Source: Wenzhouxiangella sp042310355 (lineage in GTDB: Bacteria > Pseudomonadota > Gammaproteobacteria > Xanthomonadales > Wenzhouxiangellaceae). From it: a stretch of DNA of 64,000 nt. Shown in pieces: positions 18,718-26,717 of the stretch. Below the pieces are notes generated by a model that saw nothing but the letters and a program-made list of their open reading frames with translations, was not told the origin of the DNA and did no database searches. Position 1 is the first letter of the stretch. Each line of letters begins with the position of its first letter. The stretch covers positions 62,001 through 126,000 of the forward strand of contig NZ_JBHJMR010000004.1 in the NCBI RefSeq assembly GCF_042310355.1. Direction: 5' to 3'. A program made the position numbers and the translations under genes.

Positions 18718-19740
18718 CTACGACTCCTCACCGTCGCTCCACTCCCCCATCGCCGCCAGGCCGTTCATTTTCGCGCGGTGGGCGAGGATCTTCTGGGCTT
18801 TTTCGCGGTTGCCCTTGGGGTCGGCCGCCCAGGTCTTGAGGCACTCGGCCTGCAGGGCGCGGCCGTAGGAGAACGACAGGGGCCAGGGCAGATTGCCCAT
18901 CTTGTTCATGATATCGAGGTGCTCGGTCGCTTCGACGTCGCCCTGCCCGCCGGACAGGAAGACCACGCCGGCGGTGGCGGCCGGAACGGCGTTGAGCAGG
19001 CAATCGATGGTGGCCTCGGCCACTTCATCGGGGCTGGCGCGGTCGCTTGCGTCGGAGCCGGAAATCACCATCGACGCCTTCAGCACCGTGCCCTCAAGCA
19101 GAACATTCTGTTCGTAGAGCTGTGTGAACAGGGCCTTGAGCGTGGCCTCGGTGACGTCGTAGGAGGTATCCAGGTCGTGGTTGCCGTCCATCAGCACTTC
19201 CGGCTCGACGATCGGCACGATACCGGCTTCCTGGCAAAGCGCGGCGTAGCGGGCCAGGGCGTGGGCGTTGGCGTCCAGGCAGGCGCGCGAGGGCGTGTCG
19301 TCGCTGATGGTGATGACCGCGCGCCACTTGGCGAACTTCGCGCCCAGTTCGGCGTACTCGGCCAGGCGCTCGCGCAGGCCGTCGAGGCCCTCGGTGATCT
19401 TCTCGCCCTCGAAACCGGCCATATTCTTGGCGCCGCGGTCGACCTTGATGCCCGGCAGGATGCCGGCGTCTTCCATCAGCTTGACCATGGACGTGCCGTC
19501 CGGGGCCTTCTGGCGGATGGTTTCGTCGAACAGGATCGCCCCGGAAATGTGCTCGCCCAGGCCGGGCGTGGACAGCATCATCGAGCGGTAGTCGCGGCGG
19601 TTGTCCTCGGTGGACTCCACGCCAACGGCCGACAGGCGCTTCTTGATGGTGCCGGTGGATTCGTCGATGGCCAGGATGCCCTTGCCGTGGGCGACCATCG
19701 CCTGTGCGGTTTCAACGAGCTGTTCGAGTTTGTCAGTCAT
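18718..19740 (-). CDS. fba: Class I fructose-bisphosphate aldolase
   Basis: A 340-residue cytoplasmic glycolytic enzyme of the Schiff-base (class I) type. Family markers are GILAIDESTGTIKKRL near the N-terminus, the KVDRGAKNMAG loop, the Schiff-base lysine in VLKASMVISG, and VVFLSGGQGDVEATEHL. It cleaves fructose-1,6-bisphosphate to glyceraldehyde-3-phosphate and dihydroxyacetone phosphate. The ATG at 19740 gives the usual N-terminus; an upstream ATG in frame at 19860 lies within the repeat element and is rejected. Confidence 0.95.
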   Translation of the reverse strand: MTDKLEQLVETAQAMVAHGKGILAIDESTGTIKKRLSAVGVESTEDNRRDYRSMMLSTPGLGEHISGAILFDETIRQKAPDGTSMVKLMEDAGILPGIKVDRGAKNMAGFEGEKITEGLDGLRERLAEYAELGAKFAKWRAVITISDDTPSRACLDANAHALARYAALCQEAGIVPIVEPEVLMDGNHDLDTSYDVTEATLKALFTQLYEQNVLLEGTVLKASMVISGSDASDRASPDEVAEATIDCLLNAVPAATAGVVFLSGGQGDVEATEHLDIMNKMGNLPWPLSFSYGRALQAECLKTWAADPKGNREKAQKILAHRAKMNGLAAMGEWSDGEES

Positions 19741-19837
19741 GATCTTGAGACCCCTGCTACGCGGTTGGCGGGTGAATGAGAGTAGTCCGCTATTGTAGCC
19801 ACCCACGAGGCCGACTTCATCCGCAAAAAAGGAGGAA

Positions 19838-19911
19838 CCACCGAAAACACCGAAATTCACCGAAAGAGCATTTCCCTCCTTCTTTCTCGGTGTCTTCGGT
19901 GTATTCGGTGG
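19838..19911. repeat. Iterated CACCGAA inverted-repeat element
   Basis: The left arm has CCACCGAA followed by two further CACCGA-type units (19838-19863). The right arm (19887-19911) carries three TTCGGTG-type units in inverse orientation. The arms pair over about 25 bp with few mismatches around a 23-bp AT-richer loop. It lies between the aldolase start and the pyruvate kinase stop. It has the same architecture as the element at 18483 but a different unit. Confidence 0.7.
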
Positions 19912-19922
19912 TTACCCGGTTT

Positions 19923-21347
19923 TCATTCCACGGTCAGGATCTTCATCGTGTTGGTGCCGCCCATGACGCCTTGTTCGTCGCCGAGGGTCATCAGGACGCG
20001 GTCGCCGGTTTCGACCAGGCCGGCGCGCTTGACCTGTTCGATGGCCGAGCGGGCCAGCTTGGGCGTGGGCATGTCCTGGGGTACGAACAGCAGCGGGCGC
20101 ACGTGCTGGAACAGGCGCATTTTTCTGAGGCTGAAGCGGTTGGGAGAGAGCGCGATGATGGGCACCGGCGATCTAACGCGGCTGAGCCACTGGGCGGTCG
20201 AGCCCGACTCGGTCAGGGCGATGATGGCCTTCACCGGCAGGTTGTGGACGGTCACCATGGTGGCCATCGCCACGGCCTGGTCGATGCGCTCGGCCTGGAC
20301 ATTGAGCCGGCCCATGGGCAGATGCGTGTCGACGTGGCGCTCAGCGCCCTTGCAGATGCGGCGCATGGCCTCGATGACCTTCACCGGGTGGCGGCCCACG
20401 GCCGTCTCGGCCGAGAGCATCACCGCGTCGGTGCCGTCGATCACCGCATTCGCCACGTCCAGCACCTCCGCGCGCGTGGGAATCGGGGATTCGACCATCG
20501 ACTGCATCATCTGCGTGGCCGTGATCACCGGCCGGTTGGCCGCCAGCGAGGCCGAAATGATGCGCTTTTGCAGCCCGGGCAGCTCGGCGTCGCCGATTTC
20601 CACGCCCAGGTCGCCGCGGGCGACCAGCACGGCGTCCGAGGCCTCGATGATCGCCTCGAGATTCTCGATCGCCTCGGCGCGCTCGATCTTGCTGACCAGT
20701 CCGGCGTGGCCGCCGGCGGCTTCCATCAGCTCGCGGGCGCGCTGCATGTCCTCGGGCCCGCGCGGGAAGGACACGGCCAGGTAGTCGACCTGCCACTCGG
20801 CGGCGCGCTCGATATCGCGCGCATCGGCCTCGGAAATCCCGGGCACGGAAAGCCCGCCGCCGCGCAGGTTGAGCCCCTTGCGGTCCGACAGGGCGCCCGC
20901 GGTCAGAACGGTGCAGTGAATGGTGTCGCCGTCGATGGTTTCGACGCGCATCGCCATCAGGCCGTCGTCGAGCAGCAACTCTGAGCCGGGCTTCACGTCG
21001 TCGACCAGCCCGAGGTAGGCCACGCCGACGCCCCGCTCGTCGCCGGCCGGCGGATTCTCCCGGGCGTAGAGCGCGAATTCTTGCCCCGCCTTCAGCGCCA
21101 CGGCACCTTCGCGGAAGCGGTCGATGCGGATCTTCGGGCCAGCCAGGTCGGCGAGTACAGCCACATCGGTGTCGAGTTCGCGGGCGGCCGCGCGCACCAT
21201 CTTGATGCGCCGGGCGTGGGTCTCGGCATCGCCGTGCGAGAAGTTGATCCGGACCACGTCGCAGCCGGCCGTGATCAGGCGTTCGAGCACGTCGGGCTCG
21301 TCGGTCGCGGGTCCGAGCGTGGCAACGATCTTGGTTCTTCGAGTCAT
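19923..21347 (-). CDS. pyk: Pyruvate kinase
   Basis: A 474-residue glycolytic enzyme converting phosphoenolpyruvate and ADP to pyruvate and ATP. It shows the N-terminal TKIVATLGPATDEPDVLERL and VRINFSHGD, the catalytic lysine in SKIERAEAIENL, the metal-binding VLVARGDLGVEIG, and the ATQMMQSMVESPIPTRAEV/DGTDAVMLSAETAVGRHPV signature. The C-terminal allosteric domain is complete. The ATG at 21347 is standard for the family; 77 extra codons upstream are noise. It ends the block of maeB, fba and pyk on one strand. Confidence 0.97.
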   Translation of the reverse strand: MTRRTKIVATLGPATDEPDVLERLITAGCDVVRINFSHGDAETHARRIKMVRAAARELDTDVAVLADLAGPKIRIDRFREGAVALKAGQEFALYARENPPAGDERGVGVAYLGLVDDVKPGSELLLDDGLMAMRVETIDGDTIHCTVLTAGALSDRKGLNLRGGGLSVPGISEADARDIERAAEWQVDYLAVSFPRGPEDMQRARELMEAAGGHAGLVSKIERAEAIENLEAIIEASDAVLVARGDLGVEIGDAELPGLQKRIISASLAANRPVITATQMMQSMVESPIPTRAEVLDVANAVIDGTDAVMLSAETAVGRHPVKVIEAMRRICKGAERHVDTHLPMGRLNVQAERIDQAVAMATMVTVHNLPVKAIIALTESGSTAQWLSRVRSPVPIIALSPNRFSLRKMRLFQHVRPLLFVPQDMPTPKLARSAIEQVKRAGLVETGDRVLMTLGDEQGVMGGTNTMKILTVE

Positions 21348-21375
21348 GGGTCGGAGTTTATCAGTGGCGGAAGCC

Positions 21376-22269
21376 TCATGACTCCTCGGGCTTGTGCCGA
21401 TAGAGCGCGGCGTCGGCCCGCTCGAGAATGGCGTCCAGATCGCCCCCGTCCACTTCGGCCACGCCAAAGCTGAACGAGAGCATGACGGGCTGGTCGTCGA
21501 AAAACTCGATGGGGCGCGCCTGCAGGTCCCGATGGACACGGTCCATGCGCTCGACGATCTCCGAACGGGAACAATCACTCATGACCACCAGAAACTCGTC
21601 CCCGCCGATGCGGGCCAGCCAGTCGCTGGGCCGAAGATGCCTGGCGACTTTCTCACCAAAGGCCCGCAGCAGGCGGTCACCGGCCGGGTGCCCGAAGCGA
21701 TCATTGATCCCCTTGAATCCATCCAGGTCGATGATCGCCAGATGGACCTGGAAACCGCGGCCGAGATCGCGCTCGACCAGGCTGTTGAGTTGCTCGCGGG
21801 CAGCACGCCGGTTCAACGCGCCGGTGAGTTCGTCGGTATTGGCGGCCTCCCGCAGCGCCACGATCATGGCGTTGAGGCGCTCGGTCGTCTGCTGGACGGT
21901 GGCCATCAGCGAGCCGACCTCGTCGCGGTAGTGAGTCGGCAGATCCGGCACGCTCGAACTCGTCCGGAAATCCTCGAGCGCTCGCGCAGTCAGCGTGATG
22001 GGCCCCAGCAGCGATCGCAGGAGCAACAGGGAGCCGATGAACCCGGCCAGGGTAGCCAGCAGGGCGACCAGGAGCACATCGAAATGCGTCCCCAGCGCAT
22101 CCGAGCCGACCAGGAAGTAGACCAGCAGCGCGAGCAGCGGCACGTGCGTGCCGACGAAAGCGATCAGAAAGATCTTGTTGACGAAGCGGTTGCCCAGCGG
22201 CAGCCGGGCCAGGCGGTCATACAGCCACAGCGTCCGGCGGTCGGCGACTCCCTCGCGCGAATCTCGCAT
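21376..22269 (-). CDS. Membrane diguanylate cyclase (GGDEF)
   Basis: A 297-residue inner-membrane protein. Two transmembrane helices (IFLIAFVGTHVPLLALLVYFL and VLLVALLATLAGFIGSLLLL) enclose a very short periplasmic loop. A HAMP-like linker (SLLGPITLTARAL to NAMIVALREAANTDELTG) leads to a GGDEF domain with IGGDEFLVV near residue 221 and an RPSD I-site five residues before it. It makes c-di-GMP. GGGAGACAGGA lies before the ATG at 22269. The start is upstream of pyruvate kinase on the same strand, with a 28-bp gap. Confidence 0.92.
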   Translation of the reverse strand: MRDSREGVADRRTLWLYDRLARLPLGNRFVNKIFLIAFVGTHVPLLALLVYFLVGSDALGTHFDVLLVALLATLAGFIGSLLLLRSLLGPITLTARALEDFRTSSSVPDLPTHYRDEVGSLMATVQQTTERLNAMIVALREAANTDELTGALNRRAAREQLNSLVERDLGRGFQVHLAIIDLDGFKGINDRFGHPAGDRLLRAFGEKVARHLRPSDWLARIGGDEFLVVMSDCSRSEIVERMDRVHRDLQARPIEFFDDQPVMLSFSFGVAEVDGGDLDAILERADAALYRHKPEES

Positions 22270-22454
22270 TCCTGTCTCCCTGCGGCGCCGGCGCCTGCGG
22301 CCAGTGGCCCCGTGTGCGAATCGATGGCTGCGATTATCGACCCGGGACCAGCGCACGGCAAGCGGCGGCGCCAGGGCGCCACGGGGTGGGCGGCTGGCCC
22401 GGTGTGCCGGCCTGTGGCAGTATCGACCCCACCGACAACCATCAGGAGTCTCCC

Positions 22455-22567
22455 GTGCGACGAATCACGGCCAGGTCAACGACAACGGCAACTTCAGCCC
22501 CGCCACCATTCCGATGGGAACGAGTCGCGACGAGCTGTTCTCCGACCGCTTCGGCACCGCGATCTGA
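22455..22567 (+). pseudogene. Remnant of a secreted protein keeping its F-S-D-R-F tail
   Basis: A CAGGAG ribosome site and a GTG at 22455 are intact, but the start frame and the frame that reads sensibly to the stop differ by one shift. The latter encodes a tail NHGQVNDNGNFSPATIPMGT, then SRDELFSDRFGTAI and stop at 22567. The ending matches the FADRFE tail of the secreted proteins at 43284 and 50741. The body of the gene is missing, so this looks like a deletion remnant. No other feature occupies the rest of 22270-22648. Confidence 0.5.
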
Positions 22568-22648
22568 AGGCCGAACGGACTGCTGATTCGGAGCGATTGG
22601 CGATCGGCTTGGCCCCTCGACCCTGAATCGCCGGCTCAAGAGATCTCT

Positions 22649-23092
22649 TTGAACATGCCCCCATTCGCAAGTCAGAGTCCATCACGGTATCGGCGGGCAC
22701 CGATGAAAGCCTGGGCACTGGCGCTGTTCGTTCAGCTACTGATCCTCGCACTAGGCTTTGGACTGAAGGGTCCGGCCTTTACCGCGGTCAGCGTTCTGAA
22801 TGCTCCGGTCGTCAATCTCATACTCTGGACCTGCCTGATCACGCTGGCCGGGCTCGCGATCAGCGCTGCGACGCGCCCCGTTCATCGATGGCTGACAGCA
22901 GTTTTGCTGGTAGCGGCCGTTTGCTGGTTTCCAATTTCATTGCTCGTTTTCGGCAACGCCCGCTTCTCCGGCACGTCGGATTTCCTGTGGCAGGCCTGGC
23001 TGATCGGAACCGGGCTGCTCCTCGTGGGCAGTCTGCTGTCGCTTTCCGCCAGCGCAATTGCAGCCATGGCCAAGGCTCATTCCAGGAAGTAG
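22649..23092 (+). CDS. Four-helix inner-membrane protein, unknown function
   Basis: Up to 147 residues with four hydrophobic helices (ALALFVQLLILALGF, VNLILWTCLITLAGLAI, LTAVLLVAAVCWFPISLLV, WLIGTGLLLVGSLLSLSASA) and a basic end. The start is unclear: the ATG at 22649 has only AAGAGAT about 10 nt away, and the in-frame ATG at 22703 (MKAWALALF) has no good ribosome site but gives a more usual N-terminus. I do not recognise the family. Confidence 0.6.
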   Translation: MNMPPFASQSPSRYRRAPMKAWALALFVQLLILALGFGLKGPAFTAVSVLNAPVVNLILWTCLITLAGLAISAATRPVHRWLTAVLLVAAVCWFPISLLVFGNARFSGTSDFLWQAWLIGTGLLLVGSLLSLSASAIAAMAKAHSRK

Positions 23093-23247
23093 GCCACCGA
23101 GTGGGCGAAGCCCCCGGCGCTTCGAGCATCGGGAAATGCCCGCAGCCCTCGAACCGGCCGCGTTTCCAACGGTCCCGCGTGACCGGCTCGAATCCCTCGG
23201 CCGCGCCGGTCGTTCGACCGTTTTGGCCGAGCGCTCGGCGAAAACGC

Positions 23248-24228
23248 TCACTCTTCCGGCTTGCGAAACTTCAGCGTCATCCGGTGCGACTCGCCGATGG
23301 CCTCGTACTGCGCCCTAAGCGCCTCCGCGTCCTCGGCGTCGTCAGGCACGCGCAGCGACGGCGGCAGGCGCCAGACGACTTCATCCGTGCCCGGGCGATC
23401 GTTGGGGTTGGCGTTGATGTCGCTCTCGTCGACCAGCTCGAAACCGGCCGCCTCGGCCCGTTCGACCACGAACGACTTCTTGAGGTAACCGGCGTTGCCG
23501 TCGGCCCAGTCGTCGGGCATGTCTTCGCGTGCCTCGTGCTGCACCACGCCGAAGGTGCCGCCGGGCTCGAGCACCGTGAAGGCATCGGCCAGGGCCTGGT
23601 CGAGATAGTCGTCAACTCCGTCATTCTGGAAACGCGCCAGGTTGTGGAGCAGGCGAACGTAGACCACGGCGTCGGCCGTTCCGGCCATTTCTTGCGGCAG
23701 AGCACCGAAGTAGAACGTCGACACCGGCGCGCAGTCATCGTCGCACCACGCCTGCGCTTCCTCTGGGAACGTCTCGGGCCACTGGCGCATCCGCTCCACG
23801 AACGCTTCGGTGCCGAAGCGGAAATGCGGCCACATATCCATCGCGTAGTTGGCGCCGATCAGCTCCCCTTCCGATCCCAGATAGGGCAGCAGGATCTTCG
23901 TGTACCAACCGCCGCCGGGCAGCCCTTCGACCACGGTCATGCCCGGCTCGATACCGAAGAACGCCAGCGTCTCGCGCGGGTGGCGCTCGTCGTAGCGTGC
24001 CCGGACGTCCTCGGGCTGCGCTTCGAGGATCGCTTCCAGCCGCCCTTCCCCGGACGATGCGCTGTCGGATGCCGTGGCCGAGTCCGACGGGCGATCGACT
24101 TCGACTTCGGCTTCGGTGGCGGTGGCCGCCTGGTCGGCGGCATCGGCCATCGGGTCCGATGAATCATCGGAAGCGGGGCGGCAGCCGAGCACGACGAGTG
24201 CGAGCAACAGGGGCAAGAGGTACTTCAT
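23248..24228 (-). CDS. Lipoprotein with predicted methyltransferase domain (COG4798-like)
   Basis: A 326-residue protein. The N-terminus MKYLLPLLLALVVLGCRP carries a clear lipobox (VLGC), then an acidic Asp/Ser/Thr-rich linker to about residue 65. The domain from about 75 has a Rossmann methyltransferase layout, but motif I reads TVVEGLPGGGWYTKIL, as in the COG4798 predicted methyltransferases, which are also exported. A later VLEPGGTFGVVQHEARED segment matches the usual strand 5 region. SAM is not expected outside the cytoplasm, so true methyl transfer is doubtful. GGAGA lies before the ATG. Confidence 0.8.
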   Translation of the reverse strand: MKYLLPLLLALVVLGCRPASDDSSDPMADAADQAATATEAEVEVDRPSDSATASDSASSGEGRLEAILEAQPEDVRARYDERHPRETLAFFGIEPGMTVVEGLPGGGWYTKILLPYLGSEGELIGANYAMDMWPHFRFGTEAFVERMRQWPETFPEEAQAWCDDDCAPVSTFYFGALPQEMAGTADAVVYVRLLHNLARFQNDGVDDYLDQALADAFTVLEPGGTFGVVQHEAREDMPDDWADGNAGYLKKSFVVERAEAAGFELVDESDINANPNDRPGTDEVVWRLPPSLRVPDDAEDAEALRAQYEAIGESHRMTLKFRKPEE

Positions 24229-24399
24229 GATCGATTCTCCACGCGGGAAAGTCTTCATTATCAACACGCAGGCCCGCGACGGCAATGCGCCCCGGCCACC
24301 GCCCCGCTACGCAGAACTACGTATACAACGGGTGTTGATGACGACGCTCACTGCTCTCACATTAGTATGGACAGTCAAATCGCCAAGGAGCACGCCCAG

Positions 24400-25275
24400 A
24401 TGAGCCAGTCCGAATACGTCCCGCCAAGGGTCTGGAAGTGGGAACCCGACGACAACGGCGGCCGGTTTGCCAGTATCAACCGCCCCGAAGCCGGCCCCAC
24501 CCATGAAAAAGAGCTGCCGGTCGGAAAGCACCCCCACCAGCTCTACTCCCTGGCCACGCCCAACGGTGTAAAGGCATCCATCCTGTTCGAGGAACTGCTC
24601 GAGAAGGGCTACTCGGACGCGGAATACGACGCCTGGCTGGTCCGCATCGGCGAGGGTGATCAGTTCGGCTCCGGCTTCGTCGAGATCAACCCCAACTCCA
24701 AGATCCCGGCCATGGCCGACCACAGCGTCGATCCGCCGCGACGCGTGTTCGAATCGGGCGCCATCCTGCTCTACCTGGCCGAAAAGTTCGGCGAGTTCAT
24801 TCCCGAAGACGCCGGCGGCCGCACCGAAACCCTCAACTGGCTGTTCTGGCAGATGGGCTCCGCGCCCTTCCTCGGCGGCGGCTTCGGCCACTTCTACAAC
24901 TATGCCCCGGTCAAGATCAAGTACGCCATCGACCGCTACACCATGGAGGTCAAGCGCCAGCTCGACGTGCTCGACCGCGAGCTGGCCGACAAGGAATACA
25001 TTGCCGGCAACGACTACACCATCGCCGACATGGCCATCTGGCCCTGGTACGGTTGCCTGGCCCTAGACCGCGTCTACGAAGCGGCCGAGTTCCTGCAGAC
25101 CTACGAGTACGAGAACGTGATGCGATGGGCCAGGGCCATCGACGAGCGCCCGGCCGTCAAGCGCGGGAGGATGGTCAACTCGGTGTTCGGCAAGCCGGAG
25201 AACCAGCTGCGGGAGCGGCATAATGCCAGCGACTTCGAGCATCGGACTTGGGACAAGATCGGAAAGGAGGAGTAG
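24400..25275 (+). CDS. yghU: Glutathione S-transferase, YghU type
   Basis: A 291-residue Nu-class glutathione transferase. The N-terminal thioredoxin-like domain has LYSLATPNGVKASILFEEL and the glutathione-binding FESGAILLYLAEKFGEFIP. The helical domain contains NWLFWQMGSAPFLGGGFGHF and the ADMAIWPWYG motif typical of YghU/YfcG. Family members have disulfide-bond reductase and peroxidase activity with two glutathiones bound. The ATG at 24400 has AAGGAG 9 nt upstream; an ATG at 24367 is less likely. A 96-bp stretch similar to codons 133-164 recurs at 25888. Confidence 0.94.
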   Translation: MSQSEYVPPRVWKWEPDDNGGRFASINRPEAGPTHEKELPVGKHPHQLYSLATPNGVKASILFEELLEKGYSDAEYDAWLVRIGEGDQFGSGFVEINPNSKIPAMADHSVDPPRRVFESGAILLYLAEKFGEFIPEDAGGRTETLNWLFWQMGSAPFLGGGFGHFYNYAPVKIKYAIDRYTMEVKRQLDVLDRELADKEYIAGNDYTIADMAIWPWYGCLALDRVYEAAEFLQTYEYENVMRWARAIDERPAVKRGRMVNSVFGKPENQLRERHNASDFEHRTWDKIGKEE

Positions 25276-25332
25276 ATACCCCCTCGATAGCGAAAGTCAT
25301 CTTGCGACAACGAACGATCACAAGCTGACCGC

Positions 25333-25584
25333 TCAGTCCGCATGCTGCAACTCCTGCCGGAGAATTTCCCTGAGCTTGCCAGCAGTCAACGGTACGTTTT
25401 CATCATCGAGGGTTGCCCGCAACGCCTCATTGATTGCGGTTTGATATCCAATGCCTCTGGATTCGGCCCGAGCCCGGAAAGCTTCGATAATGTCATCGTC
25501 CAGCATGATGGTGATGCGAGTCTTCCGGGGAGACTCGATGGCAGGGCCTCGTTTGCCCTTACTGAATTCATATTCCTTACGCAT
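25333..25584 (-). CDS. brnA: BrnA-type antitoxin
   Basis: An 83-residue ribbon-helix-helix antitoxin. The central strand and helices TRITIMLDDDIIEAFRARAE and YQTAINEALRATL are the BrnA/CopG-like DNA-binding fold. It neutralises the BrnT RNase and represses its own promoter in the known system. The ATG at 25584 overlaps the end of brnT by 8 bp, so the pair is translationally coupled in the usual toxin-first order. Confidence 0.88.
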   Translation of the reverse strand: MRKEYEFSKGKRGPAIESPRKTRITIMLDDDIIEAFRARAESRGIGYQTAINEALRATLDDENVPLTAGKLREILRQELQHAD

Positions 25585-25843
25585 GGTAGGTCTTTGCCTC
25601 ATTTCGGCTGGCTTTACGTGCGGAGATGATTCGGACGCGATCGTCCCGCGGTGTGTGGACTACAACCAGAATTCGACCCAGGGAATCAGCGCCAAGAGTG
25701 ACAAATCGGGGCTCGATTTCCGAGTCAGGATCCTCGATGGTGATACCAAGGGGATCTCTCAGGGCCTGTTCAGCATGAGCAAAGCTGACCCGGTGCTTGC
25801 GAAGATTCGATGCAGCCTTCTTTGGATCGAACTCAATCTCCAT
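25577..25843 (-). CDS. brnT: BrnT-type toxin RNase
   Basis: An 88-residue toxin beginning MEIEFDPKKAASNLRKHRVSF, the defining BrnT N-terminus. The middle has the PRFVTLGADSLGRILVVVHT beta-hairpin and the end has VRIISARKASRNEAKTYH, the family's conserved basic tail. It is an endoribonuclease that halts translation when unbound. The frame extends to an ATG at 25858, but that codon lies inside the operator and 25843 gives the family N-terminus. A palindromic region lies directly upstream. Confidence 0.88.
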   Translation of the reverse strand: MEIEFDPKKAASNLRKHRVSFAHAEQALRDPLGITIEDPDSEIEPRFVTLGADSLGRILVVVHTPRDDRVRIISARKASRNEAKTYHA

Positions 25844-25851
25844 GCGGGCAG

Positions 25852-25872
25852 TATGCATATATAATGCATATA
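25852..25872. promoter_or_regulatory. Putative brnTA operator
   Basis: Two ATGCAT palindromes (25853-25858 and 25864-25869) are spaced 11 bp apart, one helical turn, in an AT-rich island directly before brnT. This spacing suits two ribbon-helix-helix dimers side by side. Confidence 0.55.
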
Positions 25873-25887
25873 CGTCAATCCCAGCTA

Positions 25888-25983
25888 TTCATTCTCGAAG
25901 ACGCCGACGGCCGCACCCAAACCCTCAATTGGTTGTTCTGGCAGATTGGCGCGTCACCCGTCCCGGGCAGCGGCTTCGGCCAC
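25888..25983 (+). pseudogene. 96-bp remnant of a YghU-like glutathione transferase
   Basis: Collinear with yghU positions 24796-24891, with 82 of 96 bases identical by hand count and no gap. The encoded stretch keeps DGRTQTLNWLFWQIG and SGFGH. Differences include conservative replacements, so it more likely comes from a diverged paralogue than from a recent duplication of the neighbour. It has no start or family context on either side. Confidence 0.75.
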
Positions 25984-26040
25984 GGGCCAAGGCCGTCCGC
26001 CGGCCCAGCGGCCAATCCACCCGGCTAGCTTAGCGGGCCG

Positions 26041-26571
26041 CTACTTCACGTAGGCGAAATAGTCGGTCACGCCCGGGTCGAGGCCGAGTTGGGACAACAG
26101 GGTTGTCACCTGCCCCCGGTGGTGAGTCTGATGATTGAACATATGTGCAGCCGCCACCCAGACGGGATGCTCGCGCAGCTGGCCATTGGAATTGCTGTAA
26201 CGCATGGTCTGCGCGAGCAACTCGTCGGTCAACTCTTCCACCCAGGCCGAAATAACCCCGTCCGTAGCCTTCCGCTCATGCCGTAACTCGTCGAAGTCGG
26301 AACAGACTTCCTGCGAAAGTGACGAGAATTCGTAAACCAGCTTCGCGTCGCCCAATGCGGAAATATCCGGAATCGCTTCGGCGAAACGCCCAAGCCAGAT
26401 CCTGTCGGCCAGCAAAATGTGATTCAGGGTTCCGTGGATCGAGCCAAAAAATGCGCCCATGTCTCGCTTGCGCTGGCCATCATCAAGCTCGGCAGCCTTG
26501 CTGAACAGTGCCAAATTGAACTCGCGGTTGTACCTGGCGAAACCACGCATCTGATCCTGATGTGCTCCCAT
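26041..26571 (-). CDS. DinB-family protein
   Basis: A 176-residue four-helix protein of the DinB/YfiT superfamily. The metal-binding histidines are visible in SIHGTLNHILLADRIWLGRF (first) and MFNHQTHHRGQVTTLLSQLG (the second and third). Members include thiol-dependent metal-binding transferases; the substrate here cannot be predicted. AAGGAGG lies 4 nt upstream of the ATG at 26571. It is the last of four genes on the minus strand that resemble integron cassettes in size and spacing. Confidence 0.88.
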   Translation of the reverse strand: MGAHQDQMRGFARYNREFNLALFSKAAELDDGQRKRDMGAFFGSIHGTLNHILLADRIWLGRFAEAIPDISALGDAKLVYEFSSLSQEVCSDFDELRHERKATDGVISAWVEELTDELLAQTMRYSNSNGQLREHPVWVAAAHMFNHQTHHRGQVTTLLSQLGLDPGVTDYFAYVK

Positions 26572-26661
26572 AAAACCTCCTTGCCAGAAACATACAACGG
26601 TTTGCCCTAGAACGATTGGGCTAACCGGAGCCGCCAGAAACAGCATCCGGCTTCTCAGACT

Positions 26662-26685
26662 AAAACGCGCTCCGCGCAGAGTTTT
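26662..26685. terminator. Bidirectional-type terminator hairpin
   Basis: AAAACGCGC-TCC-GCGC plus AGAGTTTTT: a GC stem flanked by A-run and T-run. It lies 35-55 bp after the stop of the gene ending at 26718 on the minus strand. Confidence 0.5.
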
Positions 26686-26717
26686 TCAGAGATCTCTCAA
26701 TTAGATTCGCGATCCCT

